From contig NZ_BMXQ01000001.1 in the NCBI RefSeq assembly GCF_014651835.1, positions 2,494,801 to 2,558,800 of the forward strand: DNA of 64,000 bases, in the 5' to 3' direction. Below the pieces are notes generated by a model that had not been told where the DNA came from, made no database searches, and saw only the letters and a program-made list of their open reading frames with translations. Below are positions 44,653 through 55,702 of this stretch, piece by piece. Every line of letters starts with the position of its first letter. The first letter of the stretch is position 1. Origin of the DNA: Pigmentiphaga litoralis (GTDB lineage Bacteria; Pseudomonadota; Gammaproteobacteria; Burkholderiales; Burkholderiaceae_B). Made by a program: the position numbers and the translations under genes.

Positions 44653-45972
44653 ATGGAAATCGCCTTACTTCTCGTACTGTTCGTTGCCAACGGCATTTTT
44701 GCCATGAGCGAAATCGCGGTCGTGACGGCACGTCGCTCCCGCCTGCACCAGATGGCCGACGAGGGCGACAAGCGCGCCAAAGCCGCGCTCGAACTCGCCG
44801 AGCACCCCACCCGTTTTCTTTCCACCGTCCAGATCGGCATCACTTCGATCGGCATCCTGACCGGTATCGTGGGCGAAAACGCGCTTGCGCAGCCCCTGGC
44901 CGAGCTGATCCGCCTGCACGTGCCCGCCGTGGCCGACTACGCGTCCGGTATTGCGCTGGGCATCGTGGTGGTGATCATCACCCTGCTGTCGATCGTGATC
45001 GGCGAGCTGGTCCCGAAGCGTTTCGGGCAGATGCACCCGGAAGCGGTCGCCAGCATGATCGCCGGCCCGATGCGTATCCTGTCCTGGGTCGCCACGCCGT
45101 TCGTCAAACTCCTGTCCCTGGCCACCGATACCGCGCTCAAGCTGATGGGCGCCAAGGACAACCAGGAGCATCACGTTACCGAAGAAGAGATCCAGGTACT
45201 GATGACGCAGGGCGCAACCGCCGGCATTTTCGAGCAGGCCGAGCGCCAGATGGTCCGCAATGTATTCCGCCTGGACGAGCGCAAGCTGTCGTCGCTGATG
45301 GTGCCGCGATCCGACATCATTTACCTGAACGTGGATGATTCGATCGAAGTGTCCAAGGCCAAGATCGAGGCCTCGCATCACTCGCGCTTTCCGGTGTGCC
45401 GGGGCGACCTGACCGACGTGATCGGCTTTGCGCGCGCCAAGGACCTGTTGGCCCAAGTGCTGGCCGGCCAGCCGTTCAACCTGACCGGCAAGCTGACGCC
45501 CGCGCTGTACGTGCCTGAAACCCTGACCGGCACCGAGCTGGTCGAGAATTTTCGCAGCTCCCACACCCAGACCGCGCTGGTGGTGGACGAGTATGGCGAC
45601 GTCCAGGGCCTCGTTACCCTTCGTGACGTTTTGGAAGCGATCGTTGGCGAATTCCATACAAACACCACCGAACCCGAGGAATCGTCGGCGATCCAGCGCG
45701 CGGATGGTTCGTGGCTGCTGGACGGGCTGCTCGACGTGGGCGAGCTGGAAGACCGCCTGGATATCTCCGACCTGCCCGAAGGCGAATCCGAGTCCTATCA
45801 CACGCTGTCGGGCATGATCATGTTGATGCTGGGCCGCATTCCGGTCACGGGCGACATCGTGACCCTGGCGGAATGGTCATTCGAAGTGGTGGACATGGAC
45901 GGCAAGCGGATCGACAAGGTCCTGGCGACGCGCCTGCCCGACCCGGTGGACCCGGAAGACGAGACGGGCTGA
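44653..45972 (+). CDS. CNNM/CorC-HlyC family CBS-domain membrane protein
   Basis: 439 residues: DUF21 membrane domain (about 1-165; FVANGIFAMSEIAVVTARRSRL, GIVVVIITLLSIVIGELVPKRF), two CBS domains (MVPRSDIIYLNVDDSIEVSKAK; LVVDEYGDVQGLVTLRDVLEAIVGEF) and a C-terminal CorC/HlyC domain (GSWLLDGLLDVGELEDRL). Family members are linked to magnesium or cobalt export and were once called hemolysins. Transport is an inference from the family. The ATG at 44653 begins directly with the first membrane helix. Confidence 0.92.
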   Translation: MEIALLLVLFVANGIFAMSEIAVVTARRSRLHQMADEGDKRAKAALELAEHPTRFLSTVQIGITSIGILTGIVGENALAQPLAELIRLHVPAVADYASGIALGIVVVIITLLSIVIGELVPKRFGQMHPEAVASMIAGPMRILSWVATPFVKLLSLATDTALKLMGAKDNQEHHVTEEEIQVLMTQGATAGIFEQAERQMVRNVFRLDERKLSSLMVPRSDIIYLNVDDSIEVSKAKIEASHHSRFPVCRGDLTDVIGFARAKDLLAQVLAGQPFNLTGKLTPALYVPETLTGTELVENFRSSHTQTALVVDEYGDVQGLVTLRDVLEAIVGEFHTNTTEPEESSAIQRADGSWLLDGLLDVGELEDRLDISDLPEGESESYHTLSGMIMLMLGRIPVTGDIVTLAEWSFEVVDMDGKRIDKVLATRLPDPVDPEDETG

Positions 45973-46096
45973 TGGTCTCTCGCCCAGGGCCAGGTACTCT
46001 GGCCCCGGGCCCCCGAAGCCACCGCCCGCAGGCATGCCCCCTGCTGGTTTACCCGCATTCATGTGAACTTTCCCGAATTCCCAGGCTCTTTCATCT

Positions 46097-46453
46097 ATGA
46101 CTGAAACTCTCGGCAAACTCATCCGTATCACCCTCGTGGCAGCTATTGCGCTCGCGGGGCTGTTCATGGCCCTCGTGTTCGTCGCCTCTGCGGCGATCGC
46201 GGTCGGGGTCATGTTCCTTATCGCCAAAGTGCGGGGCAAGCCCTTCATGGCCGCGGATCTGTTCACCACGCTGTCGCGCGGTGGCTTTGCGCGATCGCAG
46301 GGCTTTACCTTTCGCACGGGTGCGCAGACGCAATCCCAGGAAGCGGCCCGCGGCGGCGCGGCCAATGACGCCGGCAACGCCCGTCGCCCCCGCCCCGCCG
46401 TCCGTATGGACCGCAGCAAAGTGACCGACGTCGAAGCGCGCGACGTCGCGTAA
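46097..46453 (+). CDS. Small membrane protein, unknown
   Basis: 118 residues. One long hydrophobic stretch (about 10-43, LVAAIALAGLFMALVFVASAAIAVGVMFLIA), probably two short helices, then a basic hydrophilic tail with low-complexity Gln/Ala/Arg. I recognise no family. It follows the CorC-like gene by about 120 bases and is closed by a clear terminator, which supports a real gene. No function is proposed. Confidence 0.6.
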   Translation: MTETLGKLIRITLVAAIALAGLFMALVFVASAAIAVGVMFLIAKVRGKPFMAADLFTTLSRGGFARSQGFTFRTGAQTQSQEAARGGAANDAGNARRPRPAVRMDRSKVTDVEARDVA

Positions 46454-46492
46454 GGTCTGACCGCTACGCCTTTCCCGGCGGCCAGCAATGAC

Positions 46493-46526
46493 AAAGCCCC
46501 CGGTCAAGGACACGGGGGCTTTTTTA
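46493..46526 (+). terminator. Rho-independent terminator
   Basis: Stem AAAGCCCCC / GGGGGCTTT with a 12-base loop and a run of T, about 40 bases after the small membrane protein gene. Confidence 0.85.
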
Positions 46527-46564
46527 TTGCGTCGTTGGCACGGGCGTTGGCGCCCGTCCCAGCC

Positions 46565-47542
46565 TTATTCCACCGGAATGTTGGCCTGCTTGACGACGCC
46601 CTTCCAGCGAGTGACTTCGCTCTTGACGAAGGCATCCAGCTCAGCCGGGGTGCTCGGGCTCACATCCGCGCCTTGTTCGGCCAGCTTGGCCTGCACGTCC
46701 GGATCCTTCAGTGCAATGTTCAGCTCCTTGTTCAGGCGGTCGATGATCGCCTGATCGGTCTTGGCCGGGGCGAACAGCGCGTACCACTGGGGTACATCCA
46801 CGCCCTTTACACCCAGTTCTGCCAGCGTCGGGACGTCTTTCAGCAGCGGCGTGCGCTTGTCACCGGCCACGGCCAGAGCCTTGATCTTGCCGGTCGACAG
46901 ATGCGGATAGGCGCCGAACAGGCTCGGGAACATGACCTGGGTCGTGCCGGCCAGTGTGTCCGTCACGGCAGGGGCCGAGCCCTTGTACGGAACGTGCAGC
47001 ATGTTGGTGCCGGTGGACAGCTTGAACAGCTCGGCCGTCACGTGAGGGGCCGTGCCCTGGCCCGCCGATGCGTAGTTGAGCTTGCTGTCGGCAGCCTTGC
47101 CGCGCTCGATCAGTTCCTTGACCGAGTTGATCTTGGACGACGACGACACGATCAGCAGCGTGGGCGAGTTCGCCAGGCGACCGATGCCCTTGAAGTCGGC
47201 AACCGGGTCGTAACGCAGCTTCTGCAGGGCCGGGTTGATGCCGTGCGTGGCGATGTAGCCCAGCAGGATGGTGTAGCCGTCGGCCGGCGCGCGGGCGACG
47301 AATTCGGTGCCGATCGCGCCTTGCGCGCCAGCCTTGTTGATCACGACCACGGTCTGGCCCAGGCCTTCGCTCATTTTCTGGCCGACGATACGTGCGAACG
47401 CGTCGTTGCCGCCGCCTGCTGCGGTTGGCACGACGATGGTGATGGCGTGGTCAGGGTAGGCAGCCTGGGCGGCGGAAGCGGCGAAACCGCAGGCGGTCAG
47501 GCCGATGACGATCGCCGACAGGCGGTGTCCGAAAAGTTGCAT
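46565..47542 (-). CDS. Bug/TctC-family solute receptor 4
   Basis: 325 residues: signal peptide (AIVIGLTACGFAASAAQA), then YPDHAITIVVPTAAGGGNDAFAR, TVVVINKAGAQGAIGTEFVAR and PADGYTILLGYIATHGINPAL. It starts at the ATG at 47542, preceded by GGAGA at six bases; an upstream in-frame ATG is less suited. It lies 110 bases downstream of the galD-like gene on the same strand. That pairing suggests a dicarboxylate or tricarboxylate ligand, an inference from its neighbour. Confidence 0.92.
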   Translation of the reverse strand: MQLFGHRLSAIVIGLTACGFAASAAQAAYPDHAITIVVPTAAGGGNDAFARIVGQKMSEGLGQTVVVINKAGAQGAIGTEFVARAPADGYTILLGYIATHGINPALQKLRYDPVADFKGIGRLANSPTLLIVSSSSKINSVKELIERGKAADSKLNYASAGQGTAPHVTAELFKLSTGTNMLHVPYKGSAPAVTDTLAGTTQVMFPSLFGAYPHLSTGKIKALAVAGDKRTPLLKDVPTLAELGVKGVDVPQWYALFAPAKTDQAIIDRLNKELNIALKDPDVQAKLAEQGADVSPSTPAELDAFVKSEVTRWKGVVKQANIPVE

Positions 47543-47652
47543 TGAAGTCTCCATGACTTTGCTTATGGGTTGATGACAAGCGCGCATCGCAGTGCGCGCA
47601 AGCCAGATTCTTGCGCCAGTTCTTGGACTGGCCTGGTCGAATCAGAGCCGGA

Positions 47653-48747
47653 TCAGGACGCCACACCAGGCAGTATATGGCTGGGGATGTACAGCTGGCC
47701 TTCCATGATCTTGCGCGCGGTGCGGATCAGTCCCGCACCGGTGACTTCGACCGAGGTTTCCCCTTGAGCCAGTTCGACATCGACTTCGATGCGGCCCGAG
47801 GGATGGGCAATTTCAATCCGGTGGATCCCCGGCTGCCGTTGGATCGACAATCCGTAGGGTACCGTGCCCGGCGTGACATATGCCGTGGCGACACCGATGG
47901 CACCGGTAACGGCATGCGAACGGTGACACTTGAGGGGCGTGAAGTAACGAGATACGAGTTGGCCGTCATGCGCGCCCTTGCTGACCAGCACAGGCTTGGG
48001 AATGACGCTGTCCGACACATCGCCCAGGCCCATCTTCAGGCCGGCTTCGCGTCGCATCTTTTCCAGGCGGGTCATGAATTCCAGGTTGGCGTCCAGGTCC
48101 ACCGGCTTTTCGTCGCCCTTCCAGCCCATGTCGGTGGCGCGGACGATCATCATGGGCATGGCCGCGTCGATGCAGGTGACCTGCACGCCGTCGATCTCGT
48201 CCGTCAGGTTGCCGGTCGGAAACACCTTGCCAGTGACCGTGCCCCAGGCGTCCAGGAAGTTCAGGCGGATCGGCGCGCCGGTGCCGTTGACGCCGTCGAT
48301 CTTGGCGTCGCCTTCATACTCGACCTTGCCGCCGGGCGTCTGCACGACGGCGTTGATGGTCGACCTGGTATTCACGTTGTAGATGCGGACCAGGGTCTCG
48401 CCGTCCTTGGCCTGGACCAGGCCCTGCTCGATGGCGAACGGGCCGACGCCCGACAGCATGTTGCCGCAGTTGGGACGGGTGTCGACCAGGGCGCGGTCGA
48501 TCGATACCTGCGCGAACAGGTAGTCGACGTCGCAGTCCGGGTGGTCCGACTTCGAGACGATGGCGACCTTGCTCGTCAGCGAGTTGGCGCCGCCAAGGCC
48601 GTCCAGCTGGAGTTCGTGGGGCGAGCCCATCGCGGACAAGAGGACCTTGTCGCGCGTTTCGATATCCTGGGGAAGCCAGTCCTTGAGGAAATAAGGACCG
48701 CGGGAGGTGCCGCCTCGCATGAAGACGCAGGGAATGGTTTTTTGCAT
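47653..48747 (-). CDS. PrpF/GalD-family isomerase (4-oxalomesaconate tautomerase-like)
   Basis: 364 residues with the diaminopimelate-epimerase-like fold: RGGTSRGPYF at the start, Lys60 in NSLTSKVAI and Cys94 in RPNCGNMLSGVGPFA. The family moves a double bond in unsaturated di- and tricarboxylates: 4-oxalomesaconate (gallate pathway), methylaconitate or methylitaconate. Which one cannot be told here. The start at 48747 was chosen (MQKTIPCVFMRGG); ATGs at 48756 and 48789 are possible. It diverges from a LysR gene and is followed by a Bug receptor. Confidence 0.85.
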   Translation of the reverse strand: MQKTIPCVFMRGGTSRGPYFLKDWLPQDIETRDKVLLSAMGSPHELQLDGLGGANSLTSKVAIVSKSDHPDCDVDYLFAQVSIDRALVDTRPNCGNMLSGVGPFAIEQGLVQAKDGETLVRIYNVNTRSTINAVVQTPGGKVEYEGDAKIDGVNGTGAPIRLNFLDAWGTVTGKVFPTGNLTDEIDGVQVTCIDAAMPMMIVRATDMGWKGDEKPVDLDANLEFMTRLEKMRREAGLKMGLGDVSDSVIPKPVLVSKGAHDGQLVSRYFTPLKCHRSHAVTGAIGVATAYVTPGTVPYGLSIQRQPGIHRIEIAHPSGRIEVDVELAQGETSVEVTGAGLIRTARKIMEGQLYIPSHILPGVAS

Positions 48748-48781
48748 GGTGGGCATCTTGCGCGCTGTGGGATAATTTGTG

Positions 48782-48803
48782 AATTGCAACTCTTAGATCA
48801 ATT
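48782..48803. promoter_or_regulatory. Candidate LysR-binding dyad
   Basis: AATTG at 48782-48786 and CAATT at 48799-48803, with 12 bases between, lie in the short region between the galD-like gene and the LysR gene. LysR regulators commonly use such spaced dyads. The spacing and position fit; the arms are short. Confidence 0.4.
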
Positions 48804-48808
48804 AATGC

Positions 48809-49717
48809 ATGGCGCGCATCAATTTCGACCTCCAGGAATTGCAGGCATTCGTTGCTGTGGCTGAACGTTCCAGCTTTCGCGCCGCGGCCGAAGACCTGCA
48901 TCTGTCGCAACCGGCGCTCAGCCGGCGCATCGAAAAGCTCGAAACCATCCTGGGCGCGCGCCTGCTCGACCGCACCACCCGCCACGTGGCCCTGACCAAC
49001 GTCGGCCGCGTATTCCTGGAACACGCCCGCGCCGCGCTGGCCGAGCTCGAAAGCGCCATGATGGGCGTGGTCGACCTGGCGGCGCAGCTGAGCGGGCTGG
49101 TCAGCGTGGCCTGCGTTCCGTCCGCCGCCTATTACTTTTTGCCGTCGGTGCTCAAGGAATTTGCCGCCCGCTATCCGCGGATCCGGGTGCGCGTCATCGA
49201 CGAAGGCGCCAACTTCGTGCTCAACGCCGTCACGTCCGGCCGCGCCGATTTCGGCATCAACTTCATCGGCACGCAAGAAACCGAAGTCGAGTTCCGGTCG
49301 ATCTTCAAGGAAGACTTCGTGTTGGCGGTACGCAACGACCACGCGTTTGCCACCCGCAAGTCGGTGACCTGGGAAGACCTGGCGGGCGAACGTTTCATGA
49401 CTGTGCACAAGGACAGCGGCAACCGCCTGCTCATCGACGCGGCCCTGGCCAAGGGCGGCAAGCGGGCGCAAGGCGCATTTGAAGTCAGCCACGTCCTGAC
49501 GCTGCTGGGCATGGTCGAAGCCGGACTGGGCGTGGCCGCCGTGCCGCAGCTGGCGCTGCCCCTGACCACCCACCCTACCCTGATCGGCATTCCGCTCATG
49601 AAGCCGCGGGTCAGCCGCACCCTGGGGCTGATCTCGCGGCACGGCCACGCCCTGTCGCCGGCGGCCAGCGTGCTCTACGGCATGCTGCGCGATGCGGGCA
49701 AAGCGGCACGCAGTTAG
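48809..49717 (+). CDS. LysR-family transcriptional regulator
   Basis: 302 residues: N-terminal winged helix (LQELQAFVAVAERSSFRAAAEDLHLSQPALSRRIEKLE) and a substrate-binding domain (LSGLVSVACVPSAAYYFLPSVLKEFAARYP onward). It diverges from the galD-like/Bug pair, which it should activate in response to a pathway intermediate. No strong ribosome site precedes the ATG at 48809. Family is sure; ligand unknown. Confidence 0.93.
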   Translation: MARINFDLQELQAFVAVAERSSFRAAAEDLHLSQPALSRRIEKLETILGARLLDRTTRHVALTNVGRVFLEHARAALAELESAMMGVVDLAAQLSGLVSVACVPSAAYYFLPSVLKEFAARYPRIRVRVIDEGANFVLNAVTSGRADFGINFIGTQETEVEFRSIFKEDFVLAVRNDHAFATRKSVTWEDLAGERFMTVHKDSGNRLLIDAALAKGGKRAQGAFEVSHVLTLLGMVEAGLGVAAVPQLALPLTTHPTLIGIPLMKPRVSRTLGLISRHGHALSPAASVLYGMLRDAGKAARS

Positions 49718-49798
49718 GCCTTGCGGGCCGCATCCCGGCGCGAAACGCGCGCAGGGGCTAAAATCAGAGGATCCCCAGACCAGAGTCTTTCATTGCCA

Positions 49799-51862
49799 AT
49801 GTCGCGCACGATATTCGTCACCACCGCCCTTCCCTACGCCAACGGGTCCTTCCATATCGGCCACATCATGGAGTACATCCAGGCCGACATCTGGGTCCGC
49901 AGCATGCGCATGCAGGGTCACACGGTGCATTTCGTCTGTGCCGACGACGCGCACGGCGCCCCGATCATGCTCAAGGCCGAGTCCGAGCAGATCACGCCCG
50001 AGGCACTGGTGGCCCGCATCGCCGCCGAACGCCCGCAATACCTCAGCGGCTTTCATATCGCCTTCGACCACTGGCATTCCACGCACTCGTCCGAAAACAC
50101 CGAGCTGTCGCAGGGCATCTATCGCCGCCTGCGCGATGCCGGCCTGATCGAAACGCGCACCATTGAACAGTTCTATGACCCGGTCAAGGGCATGTTCCTG
50201 GCCGACCGCTACATCAAGGGCACCTGCCCCAAGTGCAAGTCCAAAGACCAGTACGGGGATTCGTGCGAAGTGTGCGGCGCAGTCTATGCGCCCACCGACC
50301 TGATCGACCCGTACTCGACGCTGACCGGCGCCACGCCGGTACTGAAGAGTTCAGAACACTTCTTCTTTAAGCTGTCCGACCCGCGCTGCGTGGAATTCCT
50401 GCAGCAATGGACGGTGGGCGCCAACCCGTCGGGCCTGCCCCGCCTGCAGCCCGAGGTCTATGCCAAGACCCGCGAGTGGCTGGGCGAAGAAGGCAAGCTC
50501 AATGACTGGGACATCTCGCGCGATGCGCCCTATTTCGGCATCGAGATTCCCGATGCGCCAGGCAAGTACTTCTATGTGTGGCTGGACGCCCCGGTCGGCT
50601 ATCTGGCCTCGCTCAAGGCCTATTGCGCCAAGGCGGGCCTGGACTTCGACGCCCTGCTCGATCCGGCCGGCAGCACCGAGCAGTACCACTTCATCGGCAA
50701 GGACATCGTGTATTTCCACGCGCTGTTCTGGCCCGCCATGCTCAAGTTCGCCGGCCGCAAGACGCCCGACGGCCTGAACGTGCACGGTTTCATTACCGTC
50801 AGCGGCGAAAAGATGTCCAAGAGCCGCGGCACCGGCATTTCGCCGCTGCGCTATCTGGACATCGGCATGAACGCCGAATGGCTGCGTTACTACATTGCCG
50901 CCAAACTCAACGCGCATGTCGAAGACCTGGACTTCAACCCCGATGACTTCATCGCGCGCGTCAACAGCGACCTGGTCGGCAAGTACGTCAACATCGCCAG
51001 CCGCGCATCGAACTTCATCACCAAGCACTTCGACGGCGCGCTGGCTTACCAGGGCGACACGGCGGCATTGACCGATGAATTGGCCGGCACGACCGAAACC
51101 GTCCGCGCCGCCTTCGAAGCGCGTGAATACGGCAAGGCGCTGCGCGAGATCATGGCGTGTGCCGACCGCATCAATCAGGCGTTCGATGCCGCCCAGCCCT
51201 GGGTGATGGCCAAGCAGGCCGCCGCCCAGCCGGAACAGAAGGCCGCGCTGCAGGACGTATGTTCCCGCGCCGTGGCCGGCTTCAAGGCCCTGTCGGTCAT
51301 GCTGACGCCGGTGCTGCCGGTGATCGCGACCCGCGTGGCGCGGGAACTGTTCGGCATGGACCGCGACTTCGTCTGGTCCGACGCCGCCGTCCTGCCTGAC
51401 CATGTGGCGCCCTATCAGCATCTTGCGCAGCGGGTCGACCCCAAGATGCTGGACGCGCTGTTCGAGCCGCCCCCGGCCCCTGCTGCGCCAGCACTGATCC
51501 CGGGCGGCGAGCCGATCGCCGACACCATCACCATCGACGATTTTGCCAAAATCGACCTGCGCATCGCCAAGATCGTGAACTGCGAGCACGTGGAAGGTTC
51601 CGACAAGCTGCTGCGCCTGACGCTGGACGCGGGCGAGGGCCGGATGCGAAACGTGTTTTCGGGGATCAAGTCGGCGTATGAACCCGCCGATCTGATCGGC
51701 AAGCTGACCGTGCTGGTCGCCAACCTGGCGCCGCGCAAGATGAAATTTGGCGTGTCGGAAGGAATGGTGCTCGCCGCGAGCGATCGCGACGAGAAGGCCA
51801 AGCCAGGGATCTATGTGCTGGAGCCCGTGGAAGGCGCCACCCCCGGCATGCGGGTCAGGTAG
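49799..51862 (+). CDS. metG: Methionyl-tRNA synthetase
   Basis: 687 residues. It charges tRNA-Met. HIGH motif at 19-22, four zinc cysteines (C143, C146, C156, C159), KMSKS at 338-342, and a C-terminal tRNA-binding domain ([36 protein letters not shown]) as in the dimeric bacterial form. The ATG at 49799 ([16 protein letters not shown]) matches the family; upstream sequence is not conserved. Its 3' end overlaps a small convergent gene by eight bases. Confidence 0.98.
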   Translation: MSRTIFVTTALPYANGSFHIGHIMEYIQADIWVRSMRMQGHTVHFVCADDAHGAPIMLKAESEQITPEALVARIAAERPQYLSGFHIAFDHWHSTHSSENTELSQGIYRRLRDAGLIETRTIEQFYDPVKGMFLADRYIKGTCPKCKSKDQYGDSCEVCGAVYAPTDLIDPYSTLTGATPVLKSSEHFFFKLSDPRCVEFLQQWTVGANPSGLPRLQPEVYAKTREWLGEEGKLNDWDISRDAPYFGIEIPDAPGKYFYVWLDAPVGYLASLKAYCAKAGLDFDALLDPAGSTEQYHFIGKDIVYFHALFWPAMLKFAGRKTPDGLNVHGFITVSGEKMSKSRGTGISPLRYLDIGMNAEWLRYYIAAKLNAHVEDLDFNPDDFIARVNSDLVGKYVNIASRASNFITKHFDGALAYQGDTAALTDELAGTTETVRAAFEAREYGKALREIMACADRINQAFDAAQPWVMAKQAAAQPEQKAALQDVCSRAVAGFKALSVMLTPVLPVIATRVARELFGMDRDFVWSDAAVLPDHVAPYQHLAQRVDPKMLDALFEPPPAPAAPALIPGGEPIADTITIDDFAKIDLRIAKIVNCEHVEGSDKLLRLTLDAGEGRMRNVFSGIKSAYEPADLIGKLTVLVANLAPRKMKFGVSEGMVLAASDRDEKAKPGIYVLEPVEGATPGMRVR

Positions 51863-52085
51863 TCGTTTTTGACTGTTGCCGGATCCGGTTCACGACCATC
51901 CGGTCGTTCAGGCGTTTGACGATGGACGACCCGGTGGTCACGAACAGGAAGGGGAACAGCCCATGGATCAGGGCCGCGAAACCGGCGCGAAACATGCTGC
52001 GGGCAAAGCTCCAGGACACGCCAAGGTGTTCGACGTAGGTTTCACCGACGTTGCGCGGGTGTTCGGTGAAAGACAGCTTGGACAT
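51855..52085 (-). CDS. DUF6356-family protein
   Basis: 76 residues: [28 protein letters not shown], a hydrophobic helix ([16 protein letters not shown]) and a basic end ([13 protein letters not shown]). The TEHP and YxEH motifs and the length fit the DUF6356 family of small membrane-associated proteins with no assigned role. It is convergent with metG, overlapping its end by 8 bases. Confidence 0.75.
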   Translation of the reverse strand: MSKLSFTEHPRNVGETYVEHLGVSWSFARSMFRAGFAALIHGLFPFLFVTTGSSIVKRLNDRMVVNRIRQQSKTTT

Positions 52086-52298
52086 CGGTTTCTCCTGAAT
52101 CGTGATCCTTGAAAAATGTTATCAGTAGGGGCAGGCAAAATTTCTGCTAAAACTGACGTCATATGGCTTGTTCAGGCAGTTTCATTCGCTCAATCGCGGC
52201 TGGTACGAAATATTTTTTCTTAGTCGAGTGTGGCGGAGCGCTGGCGCCCGGTGCAGTACACTCGCCCGCAATCCCCAGCCATCGTTCAAAGGGTAGTC

Positions 52299-52490
52299 AT
52301 GGCCAAGAGTTACGAGTCCGAAATCACCCACTTCCTGCAAAAACTGAAGGAAGAGCGTCCGCAGCTGGATGCCGAGCAGCAGCAAGGTCGCGCCCGCCTG
52401 TGGGACAAGACCATCGATCCTGAACTGACGCAGGAATTCGATGCGTCCACCGTTTCCCAGAAGCCGTACGTTTACTTTTCCGCCGACTGA
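52299..52490 (+). CDS. DUF3460-family protein
   Basis: 63 residues: MAKSYESEITHFLQKLKEERPQLDAEQQQGRARLWDK, then IDPELTQEFDAS and a short aromatic end. This is the small DUF3460 protein typical of Burkholderiales, usually found just ahead of scpA and panC. AAAGGG precedes the ATG at 52299. Function unknown. The downstream scpA starts only 12 bases later. Confidence 0.88.
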   Translation: MAKSYESEITHFLQKLKEERPQLDAEQQQGRARLWDKTIDPELTQEFDASTVSQKPYVYFSAD

Positions 52491-52502
52491 TCGTCCGGCG
52501 TC

Positions 52503-54364
<1,862 letters not shown>

Positions 54365-54499
54365 TTTAGCGAGCACCTACACCGCGCGCTGACACCGCGT
54401 GCCGCCACTGCGCCGTCAAAGTGACTGCAAGGAATTGATACATCGCAGGAGACCGGTTCGGGTACGACATCGGTCTCAGGATGGTTTACGATTACGCCC

Positions 54500-54892
54500 A
54501 TGCTCGAAGACCTCGACCAACTCTCGACCCGTATTGCTCAGCTGGTGCAGCTGACTCAACACGTCCGCGCCGAAAATCAGGCGCTGCGCACCGAGCTCGG
54601 CAAGCGCGACGTGCGCATCCAGCAACTGCGCGAAACCGTGGAAATGGCGCAGATCCGCGTCGATGACGTGCTGGCCCGCCTGCCCGGCAAGCCGCCGGAA
54701 GCAACGGCTGACGCTGACGCCGATGCCGACCCGGGCGTTGACGCCGCCGCCGACACCGACATCGATCCGGACGCAAGCCCGGCCGACGACATCGACGGCG
54801 ACTGGGCGGATGCCCGGACTGACGCCGATACCGACCCCTCTTTATCTGACGAAGCCGGCGACGGCGTGCGGAGTGCTCATGGAACGCCTTGA
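54500..54892 (+). CDS. ZapB-like coiled-coil protein with acidic tail
   Basis: 130 residues: an N-terminal coiled coil (about 1-55; LDQLSTRIAQLVQLTQHVRAEN, ALRTELGKRDVRIQQLRETVEMAQIRVDDVLARL) and a long acidic Asp/Ala tail (from about residue 70; DADADADPGVDAAADTDIDPD). This short coiled-coil gene ahead of zapA is typical of beta-proteobacteria and is thought to work in the division ring. It overlaps zapA by 14 bases. The acidic tail is unusual and repetitive. Confidence 0.75.
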   Translation: MLEDLDQLSTRIAQLVQLTQHVRAENQALRTELGKRDVRIQQLRETVEMAQIRVDDVLARLPGKPPEATADADADADPGVDAAADTDIDPDASPADDIDGDWADARTDADTDPSLSDEAGDGVRSAHGTP

Positions 54893-55190
54893 CGTCACCA
54901 TACTGGGACGCGAGTATCCACTTGCCTGCGCCCCGGAAGAACAGGAAGCGCTGCTTGAAGCCGCCAGCATGGTGGACCGCGCCATGCAGCGTATCAAGGC
55001 CGCCGGCAAAATCGGCAGCACCGAACGCATCGCGGTGATGGCAGCCTTGCAGATCGCAGGCGACCTGTTGAACGCCAAGGCGCCCGACGGGCCCCTTTCG
55101 CAGCTTGCAGTCGGCGACTACAAGCGTAAGATCGAAACCATGAACCAGATGCTTGACGCAGAGCTCGGTCCGCAAGACAAGCTGCTATAG
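54879..55190 (+). CDS. zapA: Cell division protein ZapA
   Basis: 103 residues: MERLDVTILGREYPLACAPEEQEALLEAASMVDRAM, then TERIAVMAALQIAGDLL and a helical tail. It bundles FtsZ filaments at the division site. The ATG at 54879 lies inside the end of the preceding gene, in another frame, as is common for this pair. The 6S RNA follows. Confidence 0.93.
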   Translation: MERLDVTILGREYPLACAPEEQEALLEAASMVDRAMQRIKAAGKIGSTERIAVMAALQIAGDLLNAKAPDGPLSQLAVGDYKRKIETMNQMLDAELGPQDKLL

Positions 55191-55337
55191 CGCAAGCTGC
55201 CATAAGGCAAGCTTCAAGGCGGGCGGCGCCTTCAACGCGTTGCGTACGCAACGAGTTGTACGGAAGTCGCCCTTCGGGGTATTGAATCCCGCCGAAATGG
55301 TGTAATTTAAAGCCTAGGGTGTTCGACAGCCTGAACA

Positions 55338-55361
55338 GCAGTACCGCAGTATCGCAGTACC
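55338..55361. repeat. Three tandem 8-bp repeats upstream of 6S RNA
   Basis: GCAGTACC-GCAGTATC-GCAGTACC, head to tail, about 10 bases ahead of the likely 6S RNA 5' end, hence within its promoter region. Confidence 0.8.
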
Positions 55362-55370
55362 GATTTATCT

Positions 55371-55548
55371 TCCCTGCAGTGTTCGTGTTTGGCCATATAT
55401 TCCTTGGACCCATGCTATGGCATGAGGTTGCGGGAATCGCCACCCAGGCGTGATCGTTTCTCTGTCAAACGAACCCAATGAGTGGCTGACTGCGACCGAC
55501 CTTGAACTTAACGGTTCAGGATGCCGGCCTAGCGGCACAGGCGGGGAT
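55371..55548 (+). ncRNA. ssrS: 6S RNA
   Basis: It lies between zapA and the next gene, the usual place of 6S RNA. The 5' part (CCCTGCAGTGTTCG) pairs with the 3' part (GCACAGGCGGGG) to form the closing stem. Inside are the beta-proteobacterial hallmarks ATATTCCTTGGACCCATGCT, GGTTGCGGGAATCGCCACCC and GGCGTGATCG, and near the end CTTGAACTTAACGGTTCAGG. 6S RNA mimics an open promoter and holds the sigma-70 polymerase in stationary phase. Ends are approximate. Confidence 0.88.
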
Positions 55549-55556
55549 CTATTCCG

Positions 55557-55596
55557 CGACCCGGAGCGTTGATACGCTTCCGGGTCGTTTGTTTTT
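55557..55596 (+). terminator. Terminator after 6S RNA
   Basis: Stem CGACCCGGAGCG / CGCTTCCGGGTCG (one bulged T) with a TTGATA loop and a T-rich tail (TTTGTTTTT). It closes the 6S RNA transcript. Confidence 0.85.
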
Positions 55597-55702
55597 GTGC
55601 GTTCGCTTTGCGACACCGCCACTGCCGCACAACGATTTGTGCGGAGCAACATGGCCAGTCCGTGGCACTATGCGTGCGCCTCCCACATTCGAGTATTCCC
55701 GC

